Shown here piece after piece: positions 51,953 to 60,912 of a DNA stretch of 64,000 nt. Positions within the stretch are counted from its first letter, which is position 1. Every line of letters starts with the position of its first letter. The notes beneath the pieces are model-generated. The model made no database searches and was not told where the DNA came from. It saw only the letters and a program-made list of their open reading frames with translations. The translations under genes were made by a program, and so were the position numbers. The stretch comes from an uncultured Muribaculaceae bacterium (GTDB lineage Bacteria; Bacteroidota; Bacteroidia; Bacteroidales; Muribaculaceae). The stretch lies in assembly GCA_910579305.1 (NCBI GenBank), contig CAJTTA010000004.1:25206-89205 (forward strand). Reading direction: 5' to 3'.

Positions 51953-53305
51953 TCAGGATATTTGTGATGCACAGGCGGCACAGTCATGCTCGCCCGTATC
52001 CGAAGCAAAACGCATGTCGACAAGCATGCGGAGACGGTCTCTCAATGGCTGAAGACGCACACCCTCTATCACATCGGCCATAAAGGCCTGCTTGAGCAAT
52101 GTGTGAGCCACAGGCAGGCTCAGTCCGCGCTGCTGCATATAGAACAGCTGCTTCTCATCCATGCGCCCTATGGCCGTGCCATGGGAGCATTTCACGTCGT
52201 CATTATATATCTCGAGCTGAGGCTTGGAATACATGCGGGCAGCGGGAGAAGTCACCATATTGCGGTTAGACTGATATGCCTCGGTCTTCTCAGCACCCGG
52301 GGCCACATATATGCGGCCGCAGAAGACCCCTGTGGCTTCATCCGCCACTACGTATTTCATCAGCTCATCGGAGTGACACCGCGGGGCTTCATGGCGTATG
52401 TGTGTCAGATTGTCAAGCAGACGGCCTTCATCCTCTATACCCATGCCAAGAAGACGCAGACTGCTTCCGGGAGCCGACAGAGTGCAATGATACTCATTGC
52501 GTGTCATGCCGTTGAAGAGTGTGATCCCGTCAAGCAAGATATTGGCATCGGCGCCGGCATGCAGATAAAGAGAACTCAGCCGAGAGGTGGCGCCGGCAGT
52601 CTCTTCAAGGTCATAGAGATCGAAGCATGCCCGGTCTCCTGCAAATATCTCTATTGTCTGCAGCGAGAGCGAGGCAGTAGCCGGGCTTTGAGTATGGTCG
52701 CAGCAAAGGAGGCGTGCCTCGGCATCATCCTCAAGCACTATGAGCAGGCGGCGCACTGCCATCATGGGCATCTCGCTCCGCATAATGCTCACAAGCTGCA
52801 GAGGCTTGTCTACTTTCACTCCACGTGGCACATAGATGAACAGACCGTCCTGGGCAAGCATAGTGTTGAGCGCCACAAGCGGATTGGAGAGCGAAGCTGC
52901 ACGGCCATAGTAACGTTCCAGCAACTCAGGGTGTCTTGCCGATGCGGCGGCAAGAGAACTCACTATCACTCCCTCCGGCAGCTGCGCGCAGGCATTGCCG
53001 GCCGAGGCAAACGTATCGCCCATGAGGAAGAACAGTGCCGTGCTCAGAGTAGGCACCTTGCAGGAAAATGTAGCGGCAGGATCTATGTCGAGAGGCCTAC
53101 GGCCGAGATTTATGCCGTAATCAGGAGCCAGCATGGCAGCGAGATCGACATGCTCATAGTCCTCGCTCCCCTTCCCTGGAAGAGTGCATGCACGCAAAGC
53201 CTCGCATGCCTGCTGGCGGAGAGCATTGAGAGGAAGACCGCAAGCACTGTCTATAAGCTCGCGATGAGCCTCATAGAGATCGGTATATTGCTGTAGCGGA
53301 TTCAT
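51953..53305 (-). CDS. sufD: Fe-S cluster scaffold subunit SufD
   Basis: A 450-residue beta-helix protein, partner of SufB and SufC in the SufBC2D scaffold. SufD-type features are GLFIYVPRGVKVDKPLQL, GADANILLDGITLF, and the C-terminal EIYNDDVKCSHGTAIGRMDEKQLFYMQQRGL, given in part, with the conserved Cys-Ser-His-Gly. It lacks the N-terminal SufB region. Overlaps sufC by 4 nt. Confidence 0.93.
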   Translation of the reverse strand: MNPLQQYTDLYEAHRELIDSACGLPLNALRQQACEALRACTLPGKGSEDYEHVDLAAMLAPDYGINLGRRPLDIDPAATFSCKVPTLSTALFFLMGDTFASAGNACAQLPEGVIVSSLAAASARHPELLERYYGRAASLSNPLVALNTMLAQDGLFIYVPRGVKVDKPLQLVSIMRSEMPMMAVRRLLIVLEDDAEARLLCCDHTQSPATASLSLQTIEIFAGDRACFDLYDLEETAGATSRLSSLYLHAGADANILLDGITLFNGMTRNEYHCTLSAPGSSLRLLGMGIEDEGRLLDNLTHIRHEAPRCHSDELMKYVVADEATGVFCGRIYVAPGAEKTEAYQSNRNMVTSPAARMYSKPQLEIYNDDVKCSHGTAIGRMDEKQLFYMQQRGLSLPVAHTLLKQAFMADVIEGVRLQPLRDRLRMLVDMRFASDTGEHDCAACASQIS

Positions 53306-54066
53306 AGATTCTCTTCATTTTCCGCCTCGCGGATTATCTTGTCGAAACCGTTATGCTCTATCTCGAGTGCGAGTTCCGGGCCGGCGGTTTTGATTATGCG
53401 GCCCTTGTAGAGCACATGGATTATCTGGGGCTTTATGTAATCGAGCAAGCGCTGATAGTGAGTGATGACTATTGTGGCATTCTCGGGTGTGCGCAACTTG
53501 TTGACACCCTCTGCCACAATGCGGAGAGCATCCACATCCAGCCCTGAGTCAGTCTCATCAAGGATGGAGAGCACAGGATTCAGCACAGCCATCTGGAAGA
53601 TTTCATTGCGCTTCTTCTCTCCCCCCGAAAAGCCCTCGTTCACCGAGCGCGACGCGAGCTTGCTGTCAAGCTCCACGATAGCTCTCTTCTCTCGCATGAG
53701 CTTAAGGAATTCAGTGGCCGACATGGGAGGCTCGTTGAAGTATTTCCGCTTCTCATTTACGGCCGCACGCATGAAATTCACCATTGACACGCCGGGAATC
53801 TCCACCGGATACTGAAATCCTAAAAAAAGGCCTTCATGACTACGCACGTCGGGAGCCATGGCAAGCAGATCCTTGCCCTGGAATGTGGCTGAGCCATGAG
53901 TCACGGTATAGGCCGGATTGCCGGCAAGCACCATTGAGAGTGTGCTCTTGCCACTGCCGTTGGGCCCCATTATGGCATGCACCTCGCCGGCACGCACCTC
54001 AAGATCTATGCCACGCAATATTTCTTTGCCACCTATAGTGGCATGCAAGTCTTTTACACTAAGCAT
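53302..54066 (-). CDS. sufC: Fe-S assembly ATPase SufC
   Basis: A 254-residue ABC-type ATPase: Walker A GPNGSGKST, signature NEGFSGGEKKRNE, Walker B LSILDETDSGLD, and ITHYQRLLDYI at the switch histidine. I start at MLSVKDLHATIGG (54066); the open frame runs 76 codons further up, but that part lies antisense-like within cvpA and is not ABC-like. The start overlaps the cvpA stop by 8 nt, leaving no room for sufB, which normally precedes sufC. Confidence 0.95.
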   Translation of the reverse strand: MLSVKDLHATIGGKEILRGIDLEVRAGEVHAIMGPNGSGKSTLSMVLAGNPAYTVTHGSATFQGKDLLAMAPDVRSHEGLFLGFQYPVEIPGVSMVNFMRAAVNEKRKYFNEPPMSATEFLKLMREKRAIVELDSKLASRSVNEGFSGGEKKRNEIFQMAVLNPVLSILDETDSGLDVDALRIVAEGVNKLRTPENATIVITHYQRLLDYIKPQIIHVLYKGRIIKTAGPELALEIEHNGFDKIIREAENEENL

Positions 54067-54676
54067 TTTGAGACTGTATGTTATTATATACCAACGCGCA
54101 TGGCAGCGATAAGGTTGCCTGGCGCGGACGTATGTACGAAATTTTCTTTGCTTCCTCAAGCCGCCGCAGATGCTCAAGATCATCGGGACACTGGGTGCCC
54201 ATAAGCGCCGGAGCGGCATACATAACCAGTTCCACGAGATTACCGTCGCCGTCATCGCAGAGATCGGCAAGCTCTCCCGAAGGATGCAGCGCAAGAATAA
54301 GATTATAGATCACACTCATGATCATCACCCACTTGAGCAACGAGAATGCGGCGCCAGCCATGGCATTGAGGGCCCCTACATGCAGCAGCGACAGGGCCGA
54401 CCGCAACACACCGGCTATTATGCCGAATGCCGCATATACCGCTCCAAGCACCAGGGCTGACGCGAGTATATGCACCTTATATCCGGCGGCAAATCCCTCG
54501 GCCAGCGAGGGTAACTTATCGATGAGCCACTCGCTTACAGGCGAACAGAAAACCCTGGCCATGACCACACCGAAGGCTATGCCGAGCACGCCGGCCATCT
54601 GATGGATGAGACCGGTGCACCAGCCACGCCACACGGCATAGACAAACACTGTTATGAGCACGAGCATATAGGGCAT
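54059..54676 (-). CDS. CvpA family membrane protein
   Basis: A 205-residue protein with four hydrophobic segments. The N-terminal VWRGWCTGLIHQMAGVLGIAFGVVMAR matches CvpA, split here by its helices. CvpA proteins are linked to colicin V export, envelope homeostasis and purine-linked phenotypes; the molecular role is unsettled. ATG 54676 fits family length; an ATG at 54667 would leave a more usual leader after the promoter. The C-terminal 25 residues (PRQATLSLPCALVYNN and on) look unrelated to the family and may come from a rearranged junction with sufC. Confidence 0.8.
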   Translation of the reverse strand: MPYMLVLITVFVYAVWRGWCTGLIHQMAGVLGIAFGVVMARVFCSPVSEWLIDKLPSLAEGFAAGYKVHILASALVLGAVYAAFGIIAGVLRSALSLLHVGALNAMAGAAFSLLKWVMIMSVIYNLILALHPSGELADLCDDGDGNLVELVMYAAPALMGTQCPDDLEHLRRLEEAKKISYIRPRQATLSLPCALVYNNIQSQNA

Positions 54677-54684
54677 AATGCCTA

Positions 54685-54715
54685 CAAAATTACAAAAACT
54701 TCTCCAACAATCAAA
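54685..54715 (-). promoter_or_regulatory. Promoter of the cvpA-sufCDS operon
   Basis: TAATTTTG at 54685-54692 and TTTG at 54712-54715 on the minus strand, 19 nt apart. It lies inside the longer cvpA frame, which rules out the GTG start at 54733. Confidence 0.68.
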
Positions 54716-54869
54716 AAATTCACCGAGAATCACAATGGGCCCTGGAATAATGCCCGCTTAAGTTGTTTCTAATGCAAAATTTCCATAATAACAAGTCCGC
54801 AAGTATCCCCCTCTCATTCTGACCGGGGAGACTTTTTTAGCCTGCATCACCATTTTAATCATCAAAAAC

Positions 54870-54901
54870 TTGACAACGGGGGTATAAATTTATTAACTTT
54901 G
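54870..54901 (+). promoter_or_regulatory. Promoter of the ftsX operon
   Basis: TTG at 54870-54872 and TAACTTTG at 54894-54901, 21 nt apart; leader about 110 nt. Divergent from the cvpA promoter. Confidence 0.68.
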
Positions 54902-55017
54902 CAAAATATTGGCCTCATAGGCCATTGCGCGTTTTCCCATATGTGCATGCAATCCGCTCTTGGAGCATTCTCCGGATTTCCCTGTAGCTTCCAGGCAAAA
55001 CACTATCTTATTGAATT

Positions 55018-55902
55018 ATGATCAAGAGAATAAAAGACGCAAATATATCTTACTGGGCGGCTCACTTCACCACTATCGTGAGCGTAACCCTACTGCTGTT
55101 GCTCATAGGAGTAATCGCATTGCTTGGAATAGCCGCCGGCAATACGGCAGATGAGGTGAAACGGCAGCAACAGGTGAGCATCATAATGAGAGACAGCATA
55201 AGCAATGAAGATGCAGCCTCTGTGGCTAACCGGCTACGAGGAAAACCCTATGTAAATACCGTGCGCCTGATAACCAGCGAACAGGCTCTGGCCGACTGGA
55301 ATGAAACCACCGGCGAGGATGTGGCAGCCATAGCAGGAGGAAATTTCTTCACTCCCGAGGTGGAGCTCACCCTCACGGCGCCATATGCTGTGCCCGACTC
55401 TATCACTGCGTTATTGCCTCGGCTCCGCATGCTTCCCGGCGTGGATGAAGTGGTGGCCCCCGACCCGGAGCTGATCAAATCGATGGATCAGGTAATCTCC
55501 CGCACTCTGCTCGTACTGGGCATAGTGGCAGCCGCCATGATCATAATTTCCTTTGTGCTCATCAACAACACGGTGCTGCTCACAATATACTCGCGAAGAT
55601 TCACCATCCACACAATGCAGCTCGTGGGAGCAACGCCCGGATTCATACGCCGTCCCTTTGTCAAAAACAATCTGCTCTCCGGCATAATCGCGGCTATCAT
55701 AGCCTGTATCCTGCTTGGCGGTATGCTGGAATTCATAGGCCGCACACAGCTTCCGGAGCTCCACAAATACATATCAACGGAACACGCCATATGGGTGGGA
55801 CTGGCGCTGATAGCCACCGGCATCATAGTGTGTGTGACATCGGCCTACATAGCCACCAACCGTTATCTGCACAAGGATTATGATGAACTGTTTCTGAGCT
55901 GA
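55018..55902 (+). CDS. ftsX: Cell division permease FtsX
   Basis: A 294-residue protein with four transmembrane helices (near residues 20-45, 165-190, 220-240, 262-285) and a periplasmic loop of about 120 residues after the first (VSIIMRDSISNEDA, SEQALADWNE). The segment TIYSRRFTIHTMQLVGATPGFIRRPF, given in part, is the coupling region to FtsE. FtsEX activates septal wall hydrolases. ftsE is not adjacent. Confidence 0.92.
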   Translation: MIKRIKDANISYWAAHFTTIVSVTLLLLLIGVIALLGIAAGNTADEVKRQQQVSIIMRDSISNEDAASVANRLRGKPYVNTVRLITSEQALADWNETTGEDVAAIAGGNFFTPEVELTLTAPYAVPDSITALLPRLRMLPGVDEVVAPDPELIKSMDQVISRTLLVLGIVAAAMIIISFVLINNTVLLTIYSRRFTIHTMQLVGATPGFIRRPFVKNNLLSGIIAAIIACILLGGMLEFIGRTQLPELHKYISTEHAIWVGLALIATGIIVCVTSAYIATNRYLHKDYDELFLS

Positions 55903-55941
55903 ACGCAGCAGAATCCTGATAAAATATCTCAAAACCGTCAT

Positions 55942-56235
55942 ATGAACACCAACAGACAATCTTACCGTCCCGCACCTGCGGGTATCGCTGAGGAAACCGG
56001 GGCTCAGAAGCCCTTCGTAAAGCGTAACTTCATCTTCATGGGCATTTCCCTGGCCATGATTATCATAGGCTTTGTCCTGATGACGGGCAGCGCCAACGGC
56101 GATGTGCCGGGTTTCAATGAAGACATTTTCTCATTCCGCCGCATCGTGCTCGGCCCCGGACTCGCATTTCTCGGCTTCGTGGCGATGGCTTTCGCTATAA
56201 TCTATACACCCCGGCAATCAAAGGAGAATCACTGA
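55942..56235 (+). CDS. DUF3098 family membrane protein
   Basis: A 97-residue protein with two transmembrane helices (FIFMGISLAMIIIGFVLM and LGPGLAFLGFVAMAFAIIY) around a short loop with EDIFSFRRIVL. This small family usually sits between ftsX and uppP in Bacteroidota, as here. Function unknown. The stop overlaps the next start by one base (TGATG). Confidence 0.88.
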   Translation: MNTNRQSYRPAPAGIAEETGAQKPFVKRNFIFMGISLAMIIIGFVLMTGSANGDVPGFNEDIFSFRRIVLGPGLAFLGFVAMAFAIIYTPRQSKENH

Positions 56236-57068
56236 TGAATTGGTTACAAGCTCTCATACTCGGCATCGTGCAGGGTGCCTCCGAATACCTGCCCATAAGC
56301 TCCAGTGGCCATCTTGAGATATTTCGGACGCTGCTCGGAGTAGACCTGCCCACCGATGAAACTCTTCAATTCGACATAATGGTGCATGCCGCCACGGTAT
56401 GCAGCACCCTGGTCATACTATGGCCTATGTTCAAGCGGCTTGCAACCGGCTTTTTCTCCATGAAAAGGAATGCAGACTCCATATATGTGTGGAAGGTGCT
56501 GTTCAGCTGCATTCCCGTGGGTATAGTGGGGGTATTCTTCAAGGATAAGGTAGAGGAGATATTCGGACAGGGGCTCATCTTAGTGGGCATATGCCTGTGT
56601 ATCACGGCTCTGTTGCTCACGTTTGCATACATGTCAGGCTATGACCGGCGCACCCGTCGCCCGGTGCCCGCCGACAAGGGACGCGACATCTCCTGGCTCG
56701 ATGCCTTCATCATAGGCTGCGCCCAGGCCGTGGCCGTTCTGCCGGGACTCAGCCGCTCGGGCAGCACCATCGCCACCGGCATAATCCTCGGCGACAAGCG
56801 TGACAAAGTAGCCACCTTCTCATTCATCATGGTCATCATTCCTATCCTTGGTGAAGCATTGCTCGACCTGGCCAAGATGCTGAAGCCCGGTGCTGCCGAA
56901 GCCTCCGGATCCATCAGCGCCATGGCTATGATCATAGGCTTTGTCAGTGCGTTTGTCGTGGGCTGCGCGGCCTGCAAGTGGATGATAGCGTTAGTCAAGA
57001 AAGGCAAGCTCATCTGGTTTGCCGCCTATTGCCTTATCATGGGCGTGATCTGTATCATTTTTCATTAA
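56235..57068 (+). CDS. uppP: Undecaprenyl-diphosphate phosphatase
   Basis: A 277-residue integral membrane enzyme recycling the undecaprenyl carrier. Both active-site motifs are intact: EYLPISSSGHL (residues 17-27) and PGLSRSGSTI in the second half. Its supply of carrier lipid serves peptidoglycan and the capsule systems of this window. Confidence 0.96.
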   Translation: MNWLQALILGIVQGASEYLPISSSGHLEIFRTLLGVDLPTDETLQFDIMVHAATVCSTLVILWPMFKRLATGFFSMKRNADSIYVWKVLFSCIPVGIVGVFFKDKVEEIFGQGLILVGICLCITALLLTFAYMSGYDRRTRRPVPADKGRDISWLDAFIIGCAQAVAVLPGLSRSGSTIATGIILGDKRDKVATFSFIMVIIPILGEALLDLAKMLKPGAAEASGSISAMAMIIGFVSAFVVGCAACKWMIALVKKGKLIWFAAYCLIMGVICIIFH

Positions 57069-57088
57069 TCACGGCCAAGCAGAAATAT

Positions 57089-57850
57089 ATGGACTTCATT
57101 TCAGGTGAGATCCTGGCCATCGACAAGCCGGAAGGATGGACTTCGTTCGATGCGGTAAAGCGAGTGAGAGGAGCCTTGAGCCGCCGCCTCCACATGAAGA
57201 AAATCAAGGTAGGGCATGCCGGCACTCTTGATCCTCTTGCCACCGGCGTACTCATAGTGTGCACCGGCAAGGCCACGAAACGCATAGAAGAATTACAGGC
57301 CGGCTGCAAGGAATATGTGGCCTCGATGCGTCTTGGAGCCACCACTCCGAGCTTCGATCTTGAGCACCCGATAGACGCCACCTATCCCACCGGGCACATC
57401 ACGGAGGCCCTCGTGCGCGAGGCTCTGAATAGCCACACAGGCGTGATCATGCAAGTTCCTCCGGTGTATTCGGCCGTAAAGATAGGAGGTGAAAGGGCCT
57501 ATAGCCTTGCCCGTAAAGGCGAGGAGGTGGAGCTGCGGGCAAAACCGCTGCGCATAGATGAGATGGAGCTTCTTGAATGCCATCTTGACACCCCTGAGCC
57601 CTGGATAAGGGTAAGAATAGTATGCAGCAAGGGCACCTACATCCGTGCGCTTGCCCGCGACATAGGGGTAGCCCTGGGCAGCGGGGCGCATCTCACGTCA
57701 CTGAGACGCACTCGCGTAGGGGCATATGATGAATCGGCAAGCATCTCCATCGAGCGTGCCATTGAGCTGATTAAAGAGAGCCCTCTTGAATTTCCCGAAG
57801 GCTTTCAGATGCCTCCGGCCTTGGCCAGAGACTTGGAAGGAGCTCTGTGA
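57089..57850 (+). CDS. truB: tRNA pseudouridine(55) synthase
   Basis: A 253-residue enzyme forming pseudouridine 55 in tRNA. Motifs: ILAIDKPEGWTSFDAV, KVGHAGTLDPLATGVL with catalytic D48, VPPVYSAVKIGGERAY, and SKGTYIRALARDIG. The start at 57089 follows family length; the longer frame overlaps uppP. A short CTCTG/CAGAG stem at the stop codon is followed by ATTTCTTTTA and may weakly terminate. Confidence 0.95.
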   Translation: MDFISGEILAIDKPEGWTSFDAVKRVRGALSRRLHMKKIKVGHAGTLDPLATGVLIVCTGKATKRIEELQAGCKEYVASMRLGATTPSFDLEHPIDATYPTGHITEALVREALNSHTGVIMQVPPVYSAVKIGGERAYSLARKGEEVELRAKPLRIDEMELLECHLDTPEPWIRVRIVCSKGTYIRALARDIGVALGSGAHLTSLRRTRVGAYDESASISIERAIELIKESPLEFPEGFQMPPALARDLEGAL

Positions 57851-57917
57851 CAGAGATTTCTTTTACTTATAATTAACATATATTTTAGTACCGCATCTTA
57901 TATCACAGATATTACAT

Positions 57918-58979
57918 ATGAAACTCTCACAATTTAAATTTGATTTGCCAGAGAATCTGCTTGCACAGTACCCCGCAAAAAACCGGGATGAATGCAAGCT
58001 CATGGTGGTCAATGCAATGACGGGCGAAATCGAGCATAAGATTTTCAAGGATATTCTCCAATATTTCGATGACGGCGATGTCATGGTATTCAATGACACC
58101 AAGGTCTTCCCCGCACGCCTTTACGGCAATAAGGAAAAGACCGGCGCCCGCATTGAGGTATTTCTGCTCAGGGAGCTGAACTCCGACAATAAATTCTGGG
58201 ACGTGCTCGTGGAGCCTGCCCGCAAGATCCGCATAGGCAATAAATTATATTTCGGCCCGGACGAGAGCATGGTGGCCGAGGTGATAGACAATACCACTTC
58301 ACGTGGCCGCACTCTGAGATTTCTCTATGACGGCCCTCACGATGAATTCAAGGAAGCGCTGTTCGCTTTGGGGGAGACACCCCTGCCTCCTTATATCACA
58401 CGTCCGGCCGAGCCGGCCGATCATGAGCGCTACCAGTGCATATATGCCAAGAACGAGGGTGCGGTAGTGGCACCTGCAGCCGGGCTGCACTTTTCCCGCG
58501 AGCTCCTGAAGCGACTTGAGATAAAAGGCGTGGACCGCGCCTTCCTCACTCTTCATTCGGGGCGCGGCAATTACCGCGAGATCGATGTGGAAGACCTCAC
58601 GAAACACCGCATGGACTCTGAGGACATGGAGGTGACCGGCGACTTGGTGGACACTGTGAATGCAGCTAAGGACGCCGGGAAGGCCGTGTGCGCCATAGGC
58701 ACTTCCGTGCTGCGCGCTCTCGCCACTTCAGTCTGCATGGACGGCCACATCATGCCTACGAAGGGATGGACTAATAAATTCATATTCCCTCCCTATGAAT
58801 TCTCGGTGTGCACATCTATGGTAAGCAACTTCCATCTCCCCTACTCCACTATGCTGATGATGGTATGCGCCTTCGGAGGATATGACCTGGTAATGAAAGC
58901 ATATCAGGAGGCTATCAAGAACGGCTACAAATTCGGAGCTTACGGAGATGCCATGCTCATCCTGAGAGCTAAACCATAA
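57918..58979 (+). CDS. queA: S-adenosylmethionine:tRNA ribosyltransferase-isomerase
   Basis: A 353-residue enzyme of queuosine synthesis, moving the ribosyl part of SAM to preQ1 in tRNA. Motifs: FDLPENLLAQYPAKNRD, VMVFNDTKVFPARLYG, GETPLPPYITRPAEPAD, GAVVAPAAGLHFSREL, LHSGRGNYREI and VSNFHLPYSTMLMMV. Its presence shows a genuine queuosine pathway in this organism, separate from the QueC-like capsule protein. Confidence 0.96.
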   Translation: MKLSQFKFDLPENLLAQYPAKNRDECKLMVVNAMTGEIEHKIFKDILQYFDDGDVMVFNDTKVFPARLYGNKEKTGARIEVFLLRELNSDNKFWDVLVEPARKIRIGNKLYFGPDESMVAEVIDNTTSRGRTLRFLYDGPHDEFKEALFALGETPLPPYITRPAEPADHERYQCIYAKNEGAVVAPAAGLHFSRELLKRLEIKGVDRAFLTLHSGRGNYREIDVEDLTKHRMDSEDMEVTGDLVDTVNAAKDAGKAVCAIGTSVLRALATSVCMDGHIMPTKGWTNKFIFPPYEFSVCTSMVSNFHLPYSTMLMMVCAFGGYDLVMKAYQEAIKNGYKFGAYGDAMLILRAKP

Positions 58980-59003
58980 TTCCCCCTAACACTTTTTGTT
59001 ATC

Positions 59004-59690
59004 ATGAAACAATATCTGTCAATAGCGACTTCCGTCCTCCTGGGATGCGGCGTCGTGTCAGCATCCGATTTCTTCTATGGAGGAGAATACGATGGCAGCA
59101 TACTCACTTTCGGCATCCGTGCAGGCTTCAACACTTCCAACATGGCCGATGACGACATGGGCAAGCTCTTCAATCTCGATTCATGGGGCACAGGCTTCAC
59201 GGGAGGCGTGGTGGCTGAGCTTCACATGCGCGACTGGCTTGTGATTCAGCCCGGGTTCTTCTTTGAAAGCCGCAGCAACAACTATTCGTATGTCTACGAT
59301 CCGAAGATGTTCCCCAACCCGGAGAGCGACCTTGTGGAGCTGGGTCACACCCGTCGCACGCTTTTCAAGCTGCCCGTGATGTGCTCCATAAGAATGCATC
59401 CGGCCGATTGCTTGACCTGGAGCGTAGACCTCGGACCGGTCTTCAACTTCGGCATAGCCGGCCACCGATGGTATTCCAATCCCATGAAAGAACCGGTGGT
59501 CGAACAGCAGATAAATTACTACGATGAGTTCAATCGCTTCATGATGGGACTGAAGATGGGCACCGGATTTCAGCTCTTCGACCACTATTATATAGGCGTG
59601 CACTACGAAGCAGGACTGCGCTCCGCTCGCAAATATAAGGCCGGAGGACATGATAAAGCATGGACTTTTACCCTCGGTTACGATTTTTAA
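59004..59690 (+). CDS. Porin-family outer membrane beta-barrel protein
   Basis: A 228-residue protein with a signal peptide (SIATSVLLGCGVVSA) and an OmpA/porin-type small barrel: GIRAGFNTSNM, LVIQPGFFFESR, FKLPVMCSIRMH and a terminal strand AWTFTLGYDF. This is the PF13568-like class, very common in Bacteroidota. Function unknown. It lies 24 nt after queA. Confidence 0.85.
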   Translation: MKQYLSIATSVLLGCGVVSASDFFYGGEYDGSILTFGIRAGFNTSNMADDDMGKLFNLDSWGTGFTGGVVAELHMRDWLVIQPGFFFESRSNNYSYVYDPKMFPNPESDLVELGHTRRTLFKLPVMCSIRMHPADCLTWSVDLGPVFNFGIAGHRWYSNPMKEPVVEQQINYYDEFNRFMMGLKMGTGFQLFDHYYIGVHYEAGLRSARKYKAGGHDKAWTFTLGYDF

Positions 59691-59767
59691 CATTTCACAT
59701 AACATCTTATCCCACTGCTGATTACCTGCTGACTGCAATATTTCTTGAAGAAATTTTCAAAAAAAAT

Positions 59768-59798
59768 TTTGTCAGTTTCAAAAAAAGCAGTACTTTTG
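59768..59798 (+). promoter_or_regulatory. Promoter of tRNA-Thr
   Basis: TTTG at 59768-59771 and TACTTTTG at 59791-59798, exactly 19 nt apart. Transcription would start near 59805, about 100 nt before the mature tRNA end. The 341-nt gap 59691-60031 holds this promoter, the tRNA and its terminator. Confidence 0.75.
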
Positions 59799-59902
59799 CA
59801 TCGGGTAAGTCCTACACGACCAGCTCCCCCAGAACTCCCCCAGATCTTGACCGAAGCAAGGGTATGGGGTCGAGCGGTGCGATGCAGACAGCTTGCCCAC
59901 CT

Positions 59903-59976
59903 GCCTCTTTAGCTCAGTTGGCCAGAGCACGTGATTTGTAATCTCGGGGTCGTTGGTTCGAATCCGACAAGAGGCT
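59903..59976 (+). tRNA. tRNA-Thr (anticodon TGT)
   Basis: Acceptor arms GCCTCTT (59903-59909) and AAGAGGC (59969-59975) pair fully; D stem GCTC/GAGC, anticodon loop TTTGTAA with TGT at 59937-59939, T stem GTTGG/CCGAC with loop TTCGAAT. The anticodon stem CGTGA/TCTCG has one T-T mismatch in the middle. The terminal CCA is not encoded. Confidence 0.93.
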
Positions 59977-59984
59977 CCCCCAAG

Positions 59985-60020
59985 GCGGCGCTCTATCTTC
60001 CACAGATAGCGCGCCGCTTT
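59985..60020 (+). terminator. Intrinsic terminator of tRNA-Thr
   Basis: A 14-pair stem with one mismatch (GCGGCGCTCTATCT with AGATAGCGCGCCGC), 5-nt loop and TTT, starting 9 nt after the tRNA. The protein gene at 60032 begins just beyond it. Confidence 0.8.
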
Positions 60021-60031
60021 CATATATACAT

Positions 60032-60340
60032 ATGGAATACATCTGCAACATAACGTTTGTCTCCGGCGAAGCCGTAGCTCCTCATGCCCTCGACTTTCTG
60101 CGCGACACTTTTATGCCGGCCATAAACATTAGTCCGGCCTCTTCTCCGCGTCTTACCCGCGTAAGGCAGAATACCGGCGAGGCCGTCAGCCACGCTCTGG
60201 AGATAAAGCTTCCGTCATTCCGCGAGCTTAAGAATTGGAGAGAGTCGACTCTCGGCCCCGCTCTCGACTTCCTCTCTCAGAGATGGGGTGAGAGCCTGAT
60301 GTATTTTGAGACAATACTTGAGGTAATCCCAGCCACATGA
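60032..60340 (+). CDS. DUF4286 family protein
   Basis: A 102-residue soluble protein (YICNITFVSGEAVAP, LDFLRDTFMPAI, WGESLMYFETILEVIP). The family is small, found in Bacteroidota and typically just upstream of ruvC, as here with an ATGA overlap. Function unknown. Confidence 0.8.
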   Translation: MEYICNITFVSGEAVAPHALDFLRDTFMPAINISPASSPRLTRVRQNTGEAVSHALEIKLPSFRELKNWRESTLGPALDFLSQRWGESLMYFETILEVIPAT

Positions 60341-60912
60341 ACTATGAGCGCATCATACTCGGCATTGATCCCGGCACAAATGTCATGGGATACGGATTGC
60401 TCGGCATAACCGGCAAGAAGCCGGAAATGATAGTTATGGGTGTGATCAAGCTCGGCAAACTCGGAGACCATTATCTGCGGCTGCGCAGAATCCATGAGCG
60501 TGTGACACAGATTGTGACCACTTATCTCCCTGACGAACTCGCAATAGAGGCCCCTTTCTTCGGCAAAAATGTGCAGAGCATGCTGAAGCTCGGACGCGCG
60601 CAAGGGGTGGCTATGGCTGCCGCTCTGGCCCGCGACATACCGGTAAAGGAATATCCTCCCCTGTCAGTGAAACAGAGCATAACCGGCTCAGGCGCCGCCA
60701 GCAAGGAGCAAGTGGCAAACATGCTCAGGCATCTGCTCGACATACCTAAGGAGAAAATGCCGGATCTGCTTGACGCCACCGATGCGCTGGCTGTGGCTCT
60801 GACACATTTTTATGAGACAGGGAAGCCTCAGATAGCATCAGGGCCCAAAAGCTGGGCGGATTTCCTGGCAAAGAACCCCGACCGTTTGGCCAAAAGACAG
60901 ACACCATTATGA
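60337..60912 (+). CDS. ruvC: Holliday junction resolvase RuvC
   Basis: A 191-residue endonuclease that cleaves Holliday junctions. The acidic catalytic residues lie in ILGIDPGTNVMGYG, LAIEAPFFGKN and LLDATDALAVALTH; GRAQGVAM is also conserved. It overlaps the neighbours on both sides by 4 nt. Confidence 0.96.
   Translation: MNYERIILGIDPGTNVMGYGLLGITGKKPEMIVMGVIKLGKLGDHYLRLRRIHERVTQIVTTYLPDELAIEAPFFGKNVQSMLKLGRAQGVAMAAALARDIPVKEYPPLSVKQSITGSGAASKEQVANMLRHLLDIPKEKMPDLLDATDALAVALTHFYETGKPQIASGPKSWADFLAKNPDRLAKRQTPL

Noticed and set aside
51986..53296. 436-codon open frame on the plus strand
   Set aside because: It is the complement of sufD, which has clear family motifs; the plus-strand translation has none.
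51953..53305. Reading the 450-residue gene as sufB
   Set aside because: It lacks the SufB N-terminal region and matches SufD in length and in its C-terminal motif.
54067..54294. 76-codon N-terminal extension of SufC
   Set aside because: The family starts at MLSVKDL; the extension lies in another frame of cvpA and has no ABC features.
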